Source of the DNA: Mycobacterium numidiamassiliense
Lineage (GTDB): Bacteria > Actinomycetota > Actinomycetes > Mycobacteriales > Mycobacteriaceae
Assembly: GCF_900157365.1 (NCBI RefSeq)
Contig: NZ_FUEZ01000004.1
Location: 1,661,066 to 1,725,065, forward strand
DNA: 64,000 nt
Reading direction: 5' to 3'
Positions 51,089-59,751 of the stretch are shown here, piece after piece. Under the pieces are notes generated by a model. It had not been told where the DNA came from, made no database searches, and saw nothing but the letters and a program-made list of their open reading frames with translations. Each line of letters opens with the position of its first letter. The first letter of the stretch is position 1. The position numbers and the translations under genes are program-made.

Positions 51089-52003
51089 CTAGACGGTCGC
51101 CGGCTTGGGCATGACGATGGGCTTGACGCCGTAGCGGGGTGCACCGAAGCCGGCGGAGCTGCGTCCGGCGCCGCCCGTGACCATGCCGGGCATTCCGGCC
51201 ATTCCCGTTCCGGCCGCGGCCTGCGGCGCCGCGGCGGTCCAGCCCACGGTGTGCAAGGGTGCGGCGGCGGCCACCGGGGTGACCGTGCCGGCCCAGCTCG
51301 GCGGCACGGCCAGGTTGCCGACCAGGGTGCCCTGACCCATTCCCATGGCCATCGGCATCCCGCCCATACCGACCATGCCGCCGCTGCCCATGGCGGCCAT
51401 GGGCGTCGTGTCACTGGCGAGTGCGGCGGCGACGCCTGCGTCACCGATGGTGTCGCTGCCGGCGGGGAGCAGACCACCACCGGCCATACCGAGGAGGTCG
51501 GACATGGCTGACGCCCAGTTGCCGGCGCCGATGTTCCCAATATTGGCCCCGTTACTTGACAGGCCGAAGACCCCGCCGAGCATGGTCGGGTTGGTGTTGT
51601 TGCCGGTGCCGCCCAGGAGGTACTGGATAAAGTCGAGAAGACTGGCGCCGGGACCCTCGGTTGCCGTTGCTGCGGGAGCGTTCACGGGACCGGCCAAGTC
51701 CTGCGCCACGGCGCTAGCGGCGTTGCTGGACTCGGCGGTGCTGTAGCTGTTAGCGCTGGTTCCCAGGTTGGTCACATACGTTTCCAACTGTGTCTGAGCC
51801 GCGGTGGCGGTTGTCTGGTACGTGGTGCCGTACGTCGAGAAGATCGCGGCCTGCTGGATCGACACCGCATCGGCGGCCGCGGGAGCGACGACGGTGGTCG
51901 CCGACGCGGCGCCCGCGTTCTGCGCCGCCAGGTTGCTATTGATCCCCTCCAGCACTGTCTGTGCGGCAGTCAACTCTGAAGTCACTGTTGTCAGGAATGA
52001 CAT
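51089..52003 (-). CDS. PE8: PE family protein with PPE-SVP-like C terminus, PE8 orthologue
   Basis: This 304-residue protein has a PE domain of about 95 residues at the N terminus. The defining Pro-Glu is replaced: the protein starts MSFLTTVTSELTAAQ. The YxxxE export signal (YSTAE) is near residue 86. The C-terminal half is not PGRS but SVP-like, with LAVPPSWAG, and ends RYGVKPIVMPKPATV, the same module as in the PPE partner. ATG at 52003 is chosen because GAGGAG lies just upstream; the frame continues 36 codons further without family features. It is the first gene of the PE8-PPE15-esxJ-esxI operon (Rv1040c-Rv1037c order). Confidence 0.92.
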   Translation of the reverse strand: MSFLTTVTSELTAAQTVLEGINSNLAAQNAGAASATTVVAPAAADAVSIQQAAIFSTYGTTYQTTATAAQTQLETYVTNLGTSANSYSTAESSNAASAVAQDLAGPVNAPAATATEGPGASLLDFIQYLLGGTGNNTNPTMLGGVFGLSSNGANIGNIGAGNWASAMSDLLGMAGGGLLPAGSDTIGDAGVAAALASDTTPMAAMGSGGMVGMGGMPMAMGMGQGTLVGNLAVPPSWAGTVTPVAAAAPLHTVGWTAAAPQAAAGTGMAGMPGMVTGGAGRSSAGFGAPRYGVKPIVMPKPATV

Positions 52004-52366
52004 CCATTGCTCCTCTAGTGTCGAAATTATGTCGACCCCAAAACCGTCTGGGCCGATCCTGGGTGTTGGCGTACGAGCCCCTGTGTACCGGCGTAAGGCT
52101 AATTTCCCCACTGACCAAGTTCCCGACCGAAAGGCCTAGGGTGAACGGCGTTTACGGCGTTTTAACGCAGAAGCCAGCAGTTTTAACAAGGTGCTACCGG
52201 GCGACATGGGTGTGTCATCTGGCCGCAGGCGCGGGAGCAGGGGTAGGACGCGGGGCGGCGGGATGCTACGCCGGGGACGGCCCGTCCGCATCCCCAGAAA
52301 ATGCCCGAATTCTGGTGGGATGCGGTGTCGGAGATCCGGGGGGCGCGCGCTAGATTCGCCGCCGGG
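52004..52366. other. 363-bp gap between the PE gene and tRNA-Leu
   Basis: This divergent region must carry promoters for the PE operon (minus) and the tRNA (plus). A short direct repeat, GGCGTTT, occurs at about 52147 and 52156. TAGCCT on the minus strand (52096-52101) could be a -10 box for the PE operon. I see no gene here. Confidence 0.45.
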
Positions 52367-52440
52367 GCCCCCATAGCCCAATTGGCAGAGGCAGCGGACT
52401 TAAAATCCGCACAGTGTCGGTTCGAGTCCGACTGGGGGCA
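52367..52440 (+). tRNA. tRNA-Leu (anticodon UAA) with short variable arm
   Basis: A 74-base cloverleaf is readable. The acceptor stem pairs GCCCCCA with TGGGGGC, with discriminator A. The anticodon stem GCGGA/TCCGC encloses loop CTTAAAA with anticodon TAA. The T arm is GTCGG-TTCGAGT-CCGAC. The variable region is only ACAGT. Leucine tRNAs normally have a long variable arm (about 83-88 bases in total), so this is a class-I-shaped tRNA with a leucine anticodon. It would read the rare UUA codon, and UUG. CCA is not fully encoded. Confidence 0.9.
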
Positions 52441-52574
52441 CCGCTTTTTGGCCCGTTCACCTCATATATATGAGTTGCGCATGAGTCTCGCCCAGCGGCC
52501 TGGATGCCGAGTGCTTTCGCGAGTCGATCCCTGGCGTTACCAAGGGGTGTGTGGTGAGCCTGCAGGCGCGGACG

Positions 52575-52910
52575 CTAGCCCGACATCTTGCTGCGGTTTT
52601 GCGGGCAGTAGGCGGCAATCGCCGCACCTACGATGCTGCCGGCACCGTTGTTGCTGATCCCGAGCGATTTCTTCACGTCGCCGACGGTTTGGGCCATGGT
52701 GTCCCCGCCGTCAAAGTCCGAGCACACCGCGTGCCCGACGTTGATCATCGTTCCGTCCTGACCGGCCGCCCAGCTCAGCCCGCGCTGCTGCAGCGTTTGC
52801 AGGTATTGGTCATCTGCCGGGTCGGCGCTCGCAGCCGGAGCGGCGGCGACAACAACGAAACCGGCCACAACGGCAGCGATCGGGCCGGCCATCCGTGCCG
52901 TGTTCTTCAT
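52575..52910 (-). CDS. Small exported DUF732 protein
   Basis: This 111-residue protein has a clear Sec signal peptide (residues 1-29, ending AASA before DPADD) and a mature DUF732 domain. The domain starts DQYLQTLQQRGL and contains two Cys residues likely to form a disulfide. These small mycobacterial proteins are secreted or cell-wall-associated and have no known activity. The ATG at 52910 has GAGGAG upstream. It stands alone on its strand. Confidence 0.88.
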   Translation of the reverse strand: MKNTARMAGPIAAVVAGFVVVAAAPAASADPADDQYLQTLQQRGLSWAAGQDGTMINVGHAVCSDFDGGDTMAQTVGDVKKSLGISNNGAGSIVGAAIAAYCPQNRSKMSG

Positions 52911-53176
52911 TCGATGACTCCTCGATGTGAATTACCGTCGTGCAAGATCCGAATCCTAACTATGTCTCGACAGTATGTCTCGGCGGCCTAATCGGCCGAA
53001 TTCGGCGAGAATCTAGTCACGACCTGCCCCTGCCCGCTATCGGCACAACGTCAGCGGCGCACCCGGGGCCATCGGTCTTCCTTCGCCGTTCGCGCCAAAT
53101 ATGTTTGGGTTCAACGCATTACATCCAGCCGAACCCGCGATACGGCGGCGGTCGCGGCGCCGGGGACCGCCACTCA

Positions 53177-53182
53177 TACACT
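53177..53182 (+). promoter_or_regulatory. Candidate -10 box for the membrane protein gene
   Basis: TACACT fits TANNNT and ends eight bases before GTG at 53191. There is no ribosome site, so a leaderless message is likely. Confidence 0.38.
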
Positions 53183-53190
53183 GACCCATC

Positions 53191-53973
53191 GTGGGCATGC
53201 TGTTTGGCTTCGCGCCGTGGATCGTCTACTGGGTACTGGTCGGCAACGTCCCTTTCGCCGCCGCCGTCATCGTCGCGCTGTGGATCGCGGTCGCCGCGTT
53301 CTTCATCGGAAGCGGGCTCGGGGCGCCGGGACGCACTCTGGGGGTTGGGGCCGTCGCGACGTTCGCGGTGCTGACGGTGCTGACCTTCACGCTCAGCGAC
53401 TCGTTCATGCAGCGCTGGATTCAGCCGTTGAGCAACGCCGGCATCCTTCTGGTCGCGGTGGTCGGCCTATTAATCGGCAAGCCGTTCGTCAGTGAGTTCG
53501 CCGCGGCCGAGCAGCCGGCCGACGTGGTGAAGACCGCGCTGTTCGGCCGGACCATCAAGGTCTTGAGCTGGGTGTGGATCGCAGCGTTCGCCGGCATGAC
53601 GGTGTCATCGGCGATCCCGCCGACCGTGGACCGTGATGCCACCATCCTCGACACCAAGACCCCGCTGTCCTTCCTCTGTTATTGGGTGATTCCGTTTTCG
53701 TTCTTGGGCCTGGCGGCACTGTTGTCTCGCTGGCTGCCGGCCCGGATGCTGGCCGGGATCGCGGACGTCGCCCGGGAAACCTCTTTCGTGGCCTACGACG
53801 AGGCCACCATCGACGAGCTGTACTACCTCGCCCAGGAGCACGCGAACCGCGAGGTCGGGCCGGGCAAGGAGGCCTACAACGTCAAGGTCGGGGGTATGGG
53901 AACCCCGCTGACGGGCGATGAGTCCCGCAAATCGTGGCCCTCGACCTACAAAGTGCGCGACCGTCCGAGCTAG
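53191..53973 (+). CDS. Integral membrane protein of unknown function
   Basis: This 260-residue protein has about six hydrophobic helices between residues 1 and 185 and a soluble C-terminal part of about 75 residues that contains AYDEATIDELYYLAQEHANRE. I do not recognise the family. The helix pattern is not that of a known transporter, and no catalytic motif is evident. GTG at 53191 is used; an in-frame ATG comes two codons later. It precedes the dienelactone hydrolase gene in the same direction, with about 117 bases between. Confidence 0.75.
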   Translation: MGMLFGFAPWIVYWVLVGNVPFAAAVIVALWIAVAAFFIGSGLGAPGRTLGVGAVATFAVLTVLTFTLSDSFMQRWIQPLSNAGILLVAVVGLLIGKPFVSEFAAAEQPADVVKTALFGRTIKVLSWVWIAAFAGMTVSSAIPPTVDRDATILDTKTPLSFLCYWVIPFSFLGLAALLSRWLPARMLAGIADVARETSFVAYDEATIDELYYLAQEHANREVGPGKEAYNVKVGGMGTPLTGDESRKSWPSTYKVRDRPS

Positions 53974-54090
53974 CGGCGATCGCGCCGCTCGGCTGAGCCA
54001 GGGCGCGACCAGCGCCCCAGCCACCGGGCCGTAGTTTTGGATACGTTGGTCCCGTCGGGCTCCACCGAAAGCCGAATGAGGAGCATCGCG

Positions 54091-54846
54091 ATGAACGCGT
54101 TCAGCCCTGATGCCATCCGCGCGGAAACGATCACCATCACCGGCCACGGCGGAGACGAGATCGAGGCATACCACGCCACACCACTCGCCGACGGATCGCA
54201 CGGCGGAATCGTCTGGATCCACCACATGCCCGGCTACGACCGGGAAACCAAGGAATTCGTCCGCCGGCTCGCCGTCAGTGGCTACCACGCCGTGGCCCCC
54301 AACCTGTATTCCCGCGAGGCACCTGGCGCCGCCCCCGACGACGCGGCCGCCACGGTGCGCGCGGCCGGTGGGGTGCCCGACGAGCGCTTGGTCGGCGACG
54401 TGGCGGGCGCGGTCGAGCACCTGCGGTCGTTGCCCGGCGCCAACGGCAAATTCGGCGTCATCGGCCACTGCTCGGGCGGGCGGCACGCATACCTGGCCGC
54501 CTGCTCGCTGCCGTTCGACGCCGCGGTGGACTGCTATGGCGCCTTCATCGTCGAGGATCGGCCGGACGGGCTGCCCAAGGCAATGCAACCGATCCTGCAT
54601 CTGGCGCCGAACCTGAGCTGCCCGTTGCTGGGCCTGTTCGGGGTCGACGACAAGTTCCCGGCCCCACCCGCGGTGGCCGCACTCGACGCCCAGCTGTCCA
54701 AGCTGGACAAGGCGCACGAGTTCCACTCGTACGAGGGCGCGGGCCACTCCTTCTTCTCCGTCGACCGGCCCGCGTACCGGCCGGAGGCGGCGGTGGACGG
54801 CTGGCGCCGCATCGACGAATTCTTCGCCACCCACCTGAAAGGCTAG
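54091..54846 (+). CDS. Dienelactone hydrolase family protein
   Basis: This 251-residue alpha/beta hydrolase belongs to the dienelactone hydrolase family. The nucleophile is Cys127 in GHCSGG, the acid lies in GVDDKF, and the base is His in EGAGHSFF, so the Cys-Asp-His triad is complete. Such enzymes open lactones in chloroaromatic breakdown or act as general esterases; the substrate is unknown. ATG at 54091 has AGGAG nine bases upstream; upstream in-frame codons (from 54037) lack a site. Two small genes follow within 13 and 7 bases, forming a likely operon. Confidence 0.92.
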   Translation: MNAFSPDAIRAETITITGHGGDEIEAYHATPLADGSHGGIVWIHHMPGYDRETKEFVRRLAVSGYHAVAPNLYSREAPGAAPDDAAATVRAAGGVPDERLVGDVAGAVEHLRSLPGANGKFGVIGHCSGGRHAYLAACSLPFDAAVDCYGAFIVEDRPDGLPKAMQPILHLAPNLSCPLLGLFGVDDKFPAPPAVAALDAQLSKLDKAHEFHSYEGAGHSFFSVDRPAYRPEAAVDGWRRIDEFFATHLKG

Positions 54847-54858
54847 GTCCACCAAGCC

Positions 54859-55131
54859 ATGTGCACATATCTGACTGAACACGTCGAGATCGACGGCAGC
54901 GGCAAGGGCCCGGAGGGGTGGTTCGGCGCCCACCGCGCGACCGTGTACGTCGACCACGCCGTGCACGCGCCCTACACCCACACGGTCAACATCGACGTGC
55001 TCAACCCGGAACTCGGCCCGTCGGCGCGGGTCGCTCTGGAACTGACCGAGGAGAGCGCGCTGGCGCTGGCCGACGCCATCCGCAAAGCGATTTCGCATGC
55101 GCCCGCCGGGCTGGCGTCCAAGGATCAGTAG
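54859..55131 (+). CDS. Small conserved protein, DUF6295-type
   Basis: This 90-residue cytosolic protein begins MCTYLTEHVEIDGSGKG and contains FGAHRATVYVDH, LNPELGP and a C-terminal helix LTEESALALADAIRKAI. I recognise it as a conserved actinobacterial family (DUF6295) of unknown function. It lies between the dienelactone hydrolase and DUF427 genes with very short gaps, so a linked role is likely. Confidence 0.8.
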   Translation: MCTYLTEHVEIDGSGKGPEGWFGAHRATVYVDHAVHAPYTHTVNIDVLNPELGPSARVALELTEESALALADAIRKAISHAPAGLASKDQ

Positions 55132-55137
55132 TCGCTG

Positions 55138-55908
55138 ATGGCCGCCGAGCGTGACTACCCCGAGAATGCCACCACGCGCGGAAGGGTGGAGCCTGCGCCC
55201 CGTCGGGTCCGCGGATACCTCGGCCACGAGCTGGTTTTCGATACCATCGCGGCCCGCTATGTATGGGAAATCCCTTACTACCCAGCCTATTACGTGCCGC
55301 TGGCCGACGTGCGGATGGAGTTCCTGCGCGACGAGAACCACCCGCAGAAGGTGCAATTCGGCGCGTCGCGATTGCACTCGCTGGTCGGGGCCGGCCAGCT
55401 ACACCAGTCCGCCGCGCGAGTGTTCGACGACGGCACCGACAGCCCGGTGGCCGGCACCGTGCGATTCGACTGGAATGCGCTGCGCTGGTTCGAGGAGGAC
55501 GAGCAGATCTACGTCCACCCGCGCAGTCCCTACACCCGGGTCGACGCGCTGCGCTCGCATCGGCACGTCCGGGTCGAGTTGGACGGCGTCCTGCTGGCCG
55601 ATAGCAGATCTCCCGTCTTGCTCTTCGAAACTGGTTTGCCCACAAGGTATTACATTGATCCGACCGATATCGCCTTCGAGCATCTGGAACCCAGTCTGAC
55701 CGAGACGATGTGCCCGTACAAGGGAACGACAACGGGCTACTGGTCGGTGCGGGTAGGTGACGCGATTTACCCGGACCTCGCGTGGACCTACCGCCATCCC
55801 GTACCCGCGGTCGCCCAGATCGCCGGACTGGTGGCCTTCTACAACGAGAAGCTCGACATCGCCGTCGACGGCACCGTCGCGCCCCGGCCGCAAACCCATT
55901 TCAGCTAG
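55138..55908 (+). CDS. Double DUF427 domain protein
   Basis: This 256-residue cytosolic protein has two DUF427 (nucleotidyltransferase-like) domains. The first is at about 25-125 and the second at about 135-245; both show RVELDGxxLADS-like or equivalent strands, and LFETGLPTRYYIDPTDI marks the second. The function is unknown. The gene starts 7 bases after the small DUF6295-type gene. A 320-bp AT-rich gap follows. Confidence 0.85.
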   Translation: MAAERDYPENATTRGRVEPAPRRVRGYLGHELVFDTIAARYVWEIPYYPAYYVPLADVRMEFLRDENHPQKVQFGASRLHSLVGAGQLHQSAARVFDDGTDSPVAGTVRFDWNALRWFEEDEQIYVHPRSPYTRVDALRSHRHVRVELDGVLLADSRSPVLLFETGLPTRYYIDPTDIAFEHLEPSLTETMCPYKGTTTGYWSVRVGDAIYPDLAWTYRHPVPAVAQIAGLVAFYNEKLDIAVDGTVAPRPQTHFS

Positions 55909-56228
55909 CCGTCCGGTCGGCTCGCGCCGATGGCGTTTAACTGGTAGCAATGCAGCTAAGCTAATTAGCTGGTGCGGGCCCCGCAGCGGGCGTACGGCAA
56001 TTTGAGAAATGTTCGCAGCTAATTTGCAGGTGACCACCAGTCATTTCTCAATTTTCCTGGCGCGCAACGTTGTTCATCGGGAGTAGCGCGCAGATGCGGC
56101 GCAATGAAATGAATATTTAAACCATTGAACACGTCACCGAAACATTCAAATTCGACGCTTCCACCCGTTATACGCACGGCAGCTGATTCCAATGAGCCCG
56201 TTGGCTCGAATTGGGGTGTGTCTGAACC
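55909..56228. promoter_or_regulatory. Control region of the amt-glnB pair with two nested dyads
   Basis: No gene lies in this 320-bp gap. TTGAGAAATG (56002-56011) is exactly mirrored by CATTTCTCAA (56042-56051). GCAGCTAA occurs at 55952-55959 and 56015-56022 and is partly mirrored by TTAGCT (55965-55970). The area is more AT-rich than its surroundings. It is the likely operator region for nitrogen control; a GlnR box in the published arrangement could not be matched by eye. Confidence 0.45.
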
Positions 56229-57644
56229 ATGGTGCCCTATCCCGATTGGCTAAACCCCGGAGACAACGCCTGGCAGTTGGTGGCGGCGACGCTCGTCGGC
56301 CTGATGAGCATCCCCGGCATCGCTGTGCTGTACGGCGGCATCGTCCAGAAGAAGTGGGCCGTCAACACCATGCTGATGGCCTTCACCGGGTTCTCTCTCG
56401 TGCTTGTGGTGTGGGTCCTATGGGTTTTCAAGATGGGATTCGGGGATCCGCTCAAGCTTGGTCCCGGCATCCTGCGTGCCGCGGTAGGGATCCCGCACAC
56501 GATCCTGTCCAGCAATAACCAGGAGCAGGCCGTCATCCCGCTACTGGACGGCACCATGCCGAAATTCCGGTTTTCGGAGACAACGCTGGCGTACTTCCAG
56601 TTCGTCTTCGCCGGAATCACTCCGTTGCTGTTTCTCGGCAGCGTGATCGGCCGGATCAGCTTCAAGGTGTGGCTGATCTTCGTACCCCTGTGGTCGACGT
56701 TCGCCTACGCGGTCAACGCCTTCCTGCTCTGGGGCGGAGGCTGGTGGTCACAGGCGGGAGCCCTGGACTACAGCGGTGGCTACGTAATCCACCTCGCCGC
56801 CGGGACAACCGGATTCGTGGCTGCGGCGGTGATCGGCCCAAGGCTGGCGCGTGACCGCGAACGCGCCGTGCCCAACAACCTTCCGTTGGCCGCCGTCGGT
56901 GCCGGCGTCCTCTGGCTGGGCTGGAACGGATTCAACGGCGGTGACCCGTACTTCTCCGGCGCCGACGCATCACTGGCCGTGATCAACACCAACCTGACCA
57001 CCGCCGTCGCCCTGCTCACCTGGGTGCTCTGGGACATCTTCGCGAGCAAGCAGCGCAAGCCGACATTCCTCGGTGCCATCAACGGCATGATCACCGGCCT
57101 GGTCGCGATCACCCCGGCGGCCGGCTATGTCAACAGCTTCGGCGCGATGATCATCGGTGTCGTCGCCTCGTCACTGGTCTGGATGTCCTGGAATTGGCTT
57201 GGCAAGACGAGGCTGTTCCAGAAGGTCGACGACACCCTGGGCGTGTTCCACACCCACGGCGTGGCGGGACTCGCGGGCGGCCTGCTCGTCGGGGTGCTCG
57301 CCGACCCGAAAATCGTTGTCTACCTTGGTGGTAGCGGGGGCCAGGACGTGACCTACTCCGGTTGGCTGTGGGGACACCATCCCAAGCAGATATTGATCCA
57401 GGCCGGCGCCGCGGCCACGGTCATCGTCTGGGATGCACTCGTCACCTTCGTCATCTTGAAAGTCCTTGGCCTGTTTATGAAATTGCGGTTGCCCGACGAG
57501 GTCCTGGAAACCGGCGACCTCGGCGTGCACGACGAAGAGGCGTATCCCGACGAAGGGCTCGTATCCGGCCGTCGAGTTGAACCAATGGCCTCGCTGCGCA
57601 GCGGGTCGACGGCCTCCGAACCAGCTGGGGCATCCGATGACTGA
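56229..57644 (+). CDS. amt: Ammonium transporter Amt
   Basis: This 471-residue member of the Amt/Rh family conducts ammonium across the membrane. About 11 helices are seen. The twin-His pore residues lie in GGYVIHLAAGTTG (near 180) and FHTHGVAGL (near 340). The last 70 residues are hydrophilic and Asp/Glu-rich. The pore sequence differs from the usual GxxVHI form, so it belongs to a distinct Amt branch. M. tuberculosis has one amt-glnB-glnD operon (Rv2920c-Rv2918c) elsewhere; this is probably a second copy. glnB follows 15 bases later. Confidence 0.93.
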   Translation: MVPYPDWLNPGDNAWQLVAATLVGLMSIPGIAVLYGGIVQKKWAVNTMLMAFTGFSLVLVVWVLWVFKMGFGDPLKLGPGILRAAVGIPHTILSSNNQEQAVIPLLDGTMPKFRFSETTLAYFQFVFAGITPLLFLGSVIGRISFKVWLIFVPLWSTFAYAVNAFLLWGGGWWSQAGALDYSGGYVIHLAAGTTGFVAAAVIGPRLARDRERAVPNNLPLAAVGAGVLWLGWNGFNGGDPYFSGADASLAVINTNLTTAVALLTWVLWDIFASKQRKPTFLGAINGMITGLVAITPAAGYVNSFGAMIIGVVASSLVWMSWNWLGKTRLFQKVDDTLGVFHTHGVAGLAGGLLVGVLADPKIVVYLGGSGGQDVTYSGWLWGHHPKQILIQAGAAATVIVWDALVTFVILKVLGLFMKLRLPDEVLETGDLGVHDEEAYPDEGLVSGRRVEPMASLRSGSTASEPAGASDD

Positions 57645-57998
<354 letters not shown>

Positions 57999-58450
57999 CG
58001 TCGGCGACATCGACCGGTTAGCTGCGCCACTCCATTACGGCGCCCAAGCGGCCCATGAGCAAATAAAGTCCGGGTGCCGACACGGCCGATTTACCGAATG
58101 TGACATTTGCCTCTTTTGTGTGCCCTTTCCTGAGAATTCCTTATCGAGACTCTATATAAATGAAGCCGCAGACAGTTAGCTATGGTGTATTACTTCTCAG
58201 TTGAAGCGAGTTACACGGTTTGCCAGCGGCGGTTGATTGCTCTTAGGTAATTAACAGCAACAACAGCCGGTTCGATTCGTGAACGTGAGATGGACAACAG
58301 TGAGGAATTCGGATTCTTGGGGCAAAAATTCGATGACTAGAATTGACGCGAAGCCGGCACTAGGTGCTGGATACGGCTTAGTCGATCAGCGCGCAGCGAT
58401 CATGTGTTGCGCGCAGGCGCGGCCCACCACAACAGCAAAGGCGGTGCACC
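57999..58450. promoter_or_regulatory. AT-rich control region upstream of the Rv1057-like gene
   Basis: There are 452 bases without a convincing gene. An AT-rich part (58070-58270) contains CTATATAAAT near 58151, which could be a -10 region. In M. tuberculosis this promoter is reported to be bound by TrcR and MprA. A motif loosely like the TrcR repeat, TATGGTGTATT, occurs at about 58183-58193; the match is weak. Confidence 0.4.
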
Positions 58451-59614
58451 ATGAGCGATGCCAAAGGCCGGGAGGCCGCCCCTGAAGCCTCGAAATTCGA
58501 TGACGCACCGATCGCCCCCGTAGTCGTCGAGATTGCCGTCGGCAACGGACCGATCAGCGACATCGCCGTCACCAGTGACGGCCGCCGACTGATGGCGTCC
58601 CACTACGGCAGTAACTGCGTCTCGGTGATCGACACCGAGACGTGCCGGGTCATCGAGACCGTCGACAGCGTCGACGAACCGTTCGCCATTGCCATCGGCG
58701 GCTCGGCGGGTGATCGGGCCTTCGTCAGCACCGTGTCGCCGGCCTACGACTCGATCGCGGTGATCGACACGTCGAACTTCACGGTTGTCGAGACGCACCC
58801 GGTGGCTCTCAGCGTGAGCGACCTGGCGGTGGGCCCACAGCGGGTCTACGCCAGCCGAAATGGCGCCGGGATCGCAGACGTGGCCGTCCTGGACGTTGCG
58901 ACCGGTCGGGTCGAAACGGTCTACCTCGACTCACCCGAGCCGGGGACCACGACGGAATGCGTGCGGCTCAGCCCGGACGGAAATCTCGCCTACGTCGGCG
59001 TCAACGGACCCTCCGGCGGCCGGCTCGTCATGATCGGCGCGCCCGCGCAGTCCGACGAATCCACTTCGGCACCGCGGACGAGCTGGCGTCGACGACGTCG
59101 GGTCCCAGCGGGAGAAAACGGCGAGCAAACCGATTTGCGCGTCGTCGGCTCCGTGGCGATCGGTTTGCCCATCCGCGGCATCGCGCTCAGCCCCAACGGT
59201 GCGCTGGCCTACGTGGCCAGCGGCGACCCCGACGTCGGCGTGGTGGTCGACGTCATCGACACCCGGACCACCAAAATCGCCACCACCCGCAAGCTCGGCG
59301 ACCTCGGCATCCTCACGGGACTGTCGCTGAGCGCCGACGGCGATCGCGCCTACCTGGTTTGCGACGACCGGGTGACGGTGCTCTGCACGCTCACCCACGA
59401 TGTCATCGACACGCTGGGCATCACGTCCCAGGCGTCGTGCGTGGTGGAAAGCCCGGACGGCACGCAGCTCTACATCGCCGACTACTCCGGCTCGATCCTC
59501 GTCACTCCGGTCGCCTCTGCGGGCCCGCTGGCTCTCGAGAGCCACGCCGACGCCGAGCTGGCGCCGGCGTGGCTGATTCCCGAGCTCATCGCCTACGAAC
59601 CGGCACTCACCTAG
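58451..59614 (+). CDS. YncE-like beta-propeller protein (Rv1057 orthologue)
   Basis: This 387-residue protein is built of repeats of about 40-45 residues typical of the YVTN/YncE beta-propeller. Repeated forms are ISDIAVTSDGRRLMAS, VSVIDTETCRVIETV and IRGIALSPNGALAYVAS. Seven blades fit the length. There is no signal peptide. Ligand and function are unknown. Rv1057 of M. tuberculosis is induced inside macrophages and repressed by TrcR, and the trcRS genes lie 11 kb upstream here. An Arg-rich loop (TSWRRRRRV) interrupts the middle blade. Confidence 0.9.
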   Translation: MSDAKGREAAPEASKFDDAPIAPVVVEIAVGNGPISDIAVTSDGRRLMASHYGSNCVSVIDTETCRVIETVDSVDEPFAIAIGGSAGDRAFVSTVSPAYDSIAVIDTSNFTVVETHPVALSVSDLAVGPQRVYASRNGAGIADVAVLDVATGRVETVYLDSPEPGTTTECVRLSPDGNLAYVGVNGPSGGRLVMIGAPAQSDESTSAPRTSWRRRRRVPAGENGEQTDLRVVGSVAIGLPIRGIALSPNGALAYVASGDPDVGVVVDVIDTRTTKIATTRKLGDLGILTGLSLSADGDRAYLVCDDRVTVLCTLTHDVIDTLGITSQASCVVESPDGTQLYIADYSGSILVTPVASAGPLALESHADAELAPAWLIPELIAYEPALT

Positions 59615-59751
59615 CCGCAGCTGCGGCCGACTACCTTCGGTGGGACAACGCGCGCTGTCGGGGAAACCATTTCCCCCGACGCCGTGCGGCGATAGCATTT
59701 CGCCCGACTGACTGGCGGTGCCGAGCGAAGACCCACTAAGGCGGTAGATCG

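Noticed and set aside
56140..56165. GTCACCGAAAC before amt as a GlnR box
   Set aside because: The two elements are only one base apart, whereas the published GlnR layout needs about six bases between GTnAC and GAAAC.
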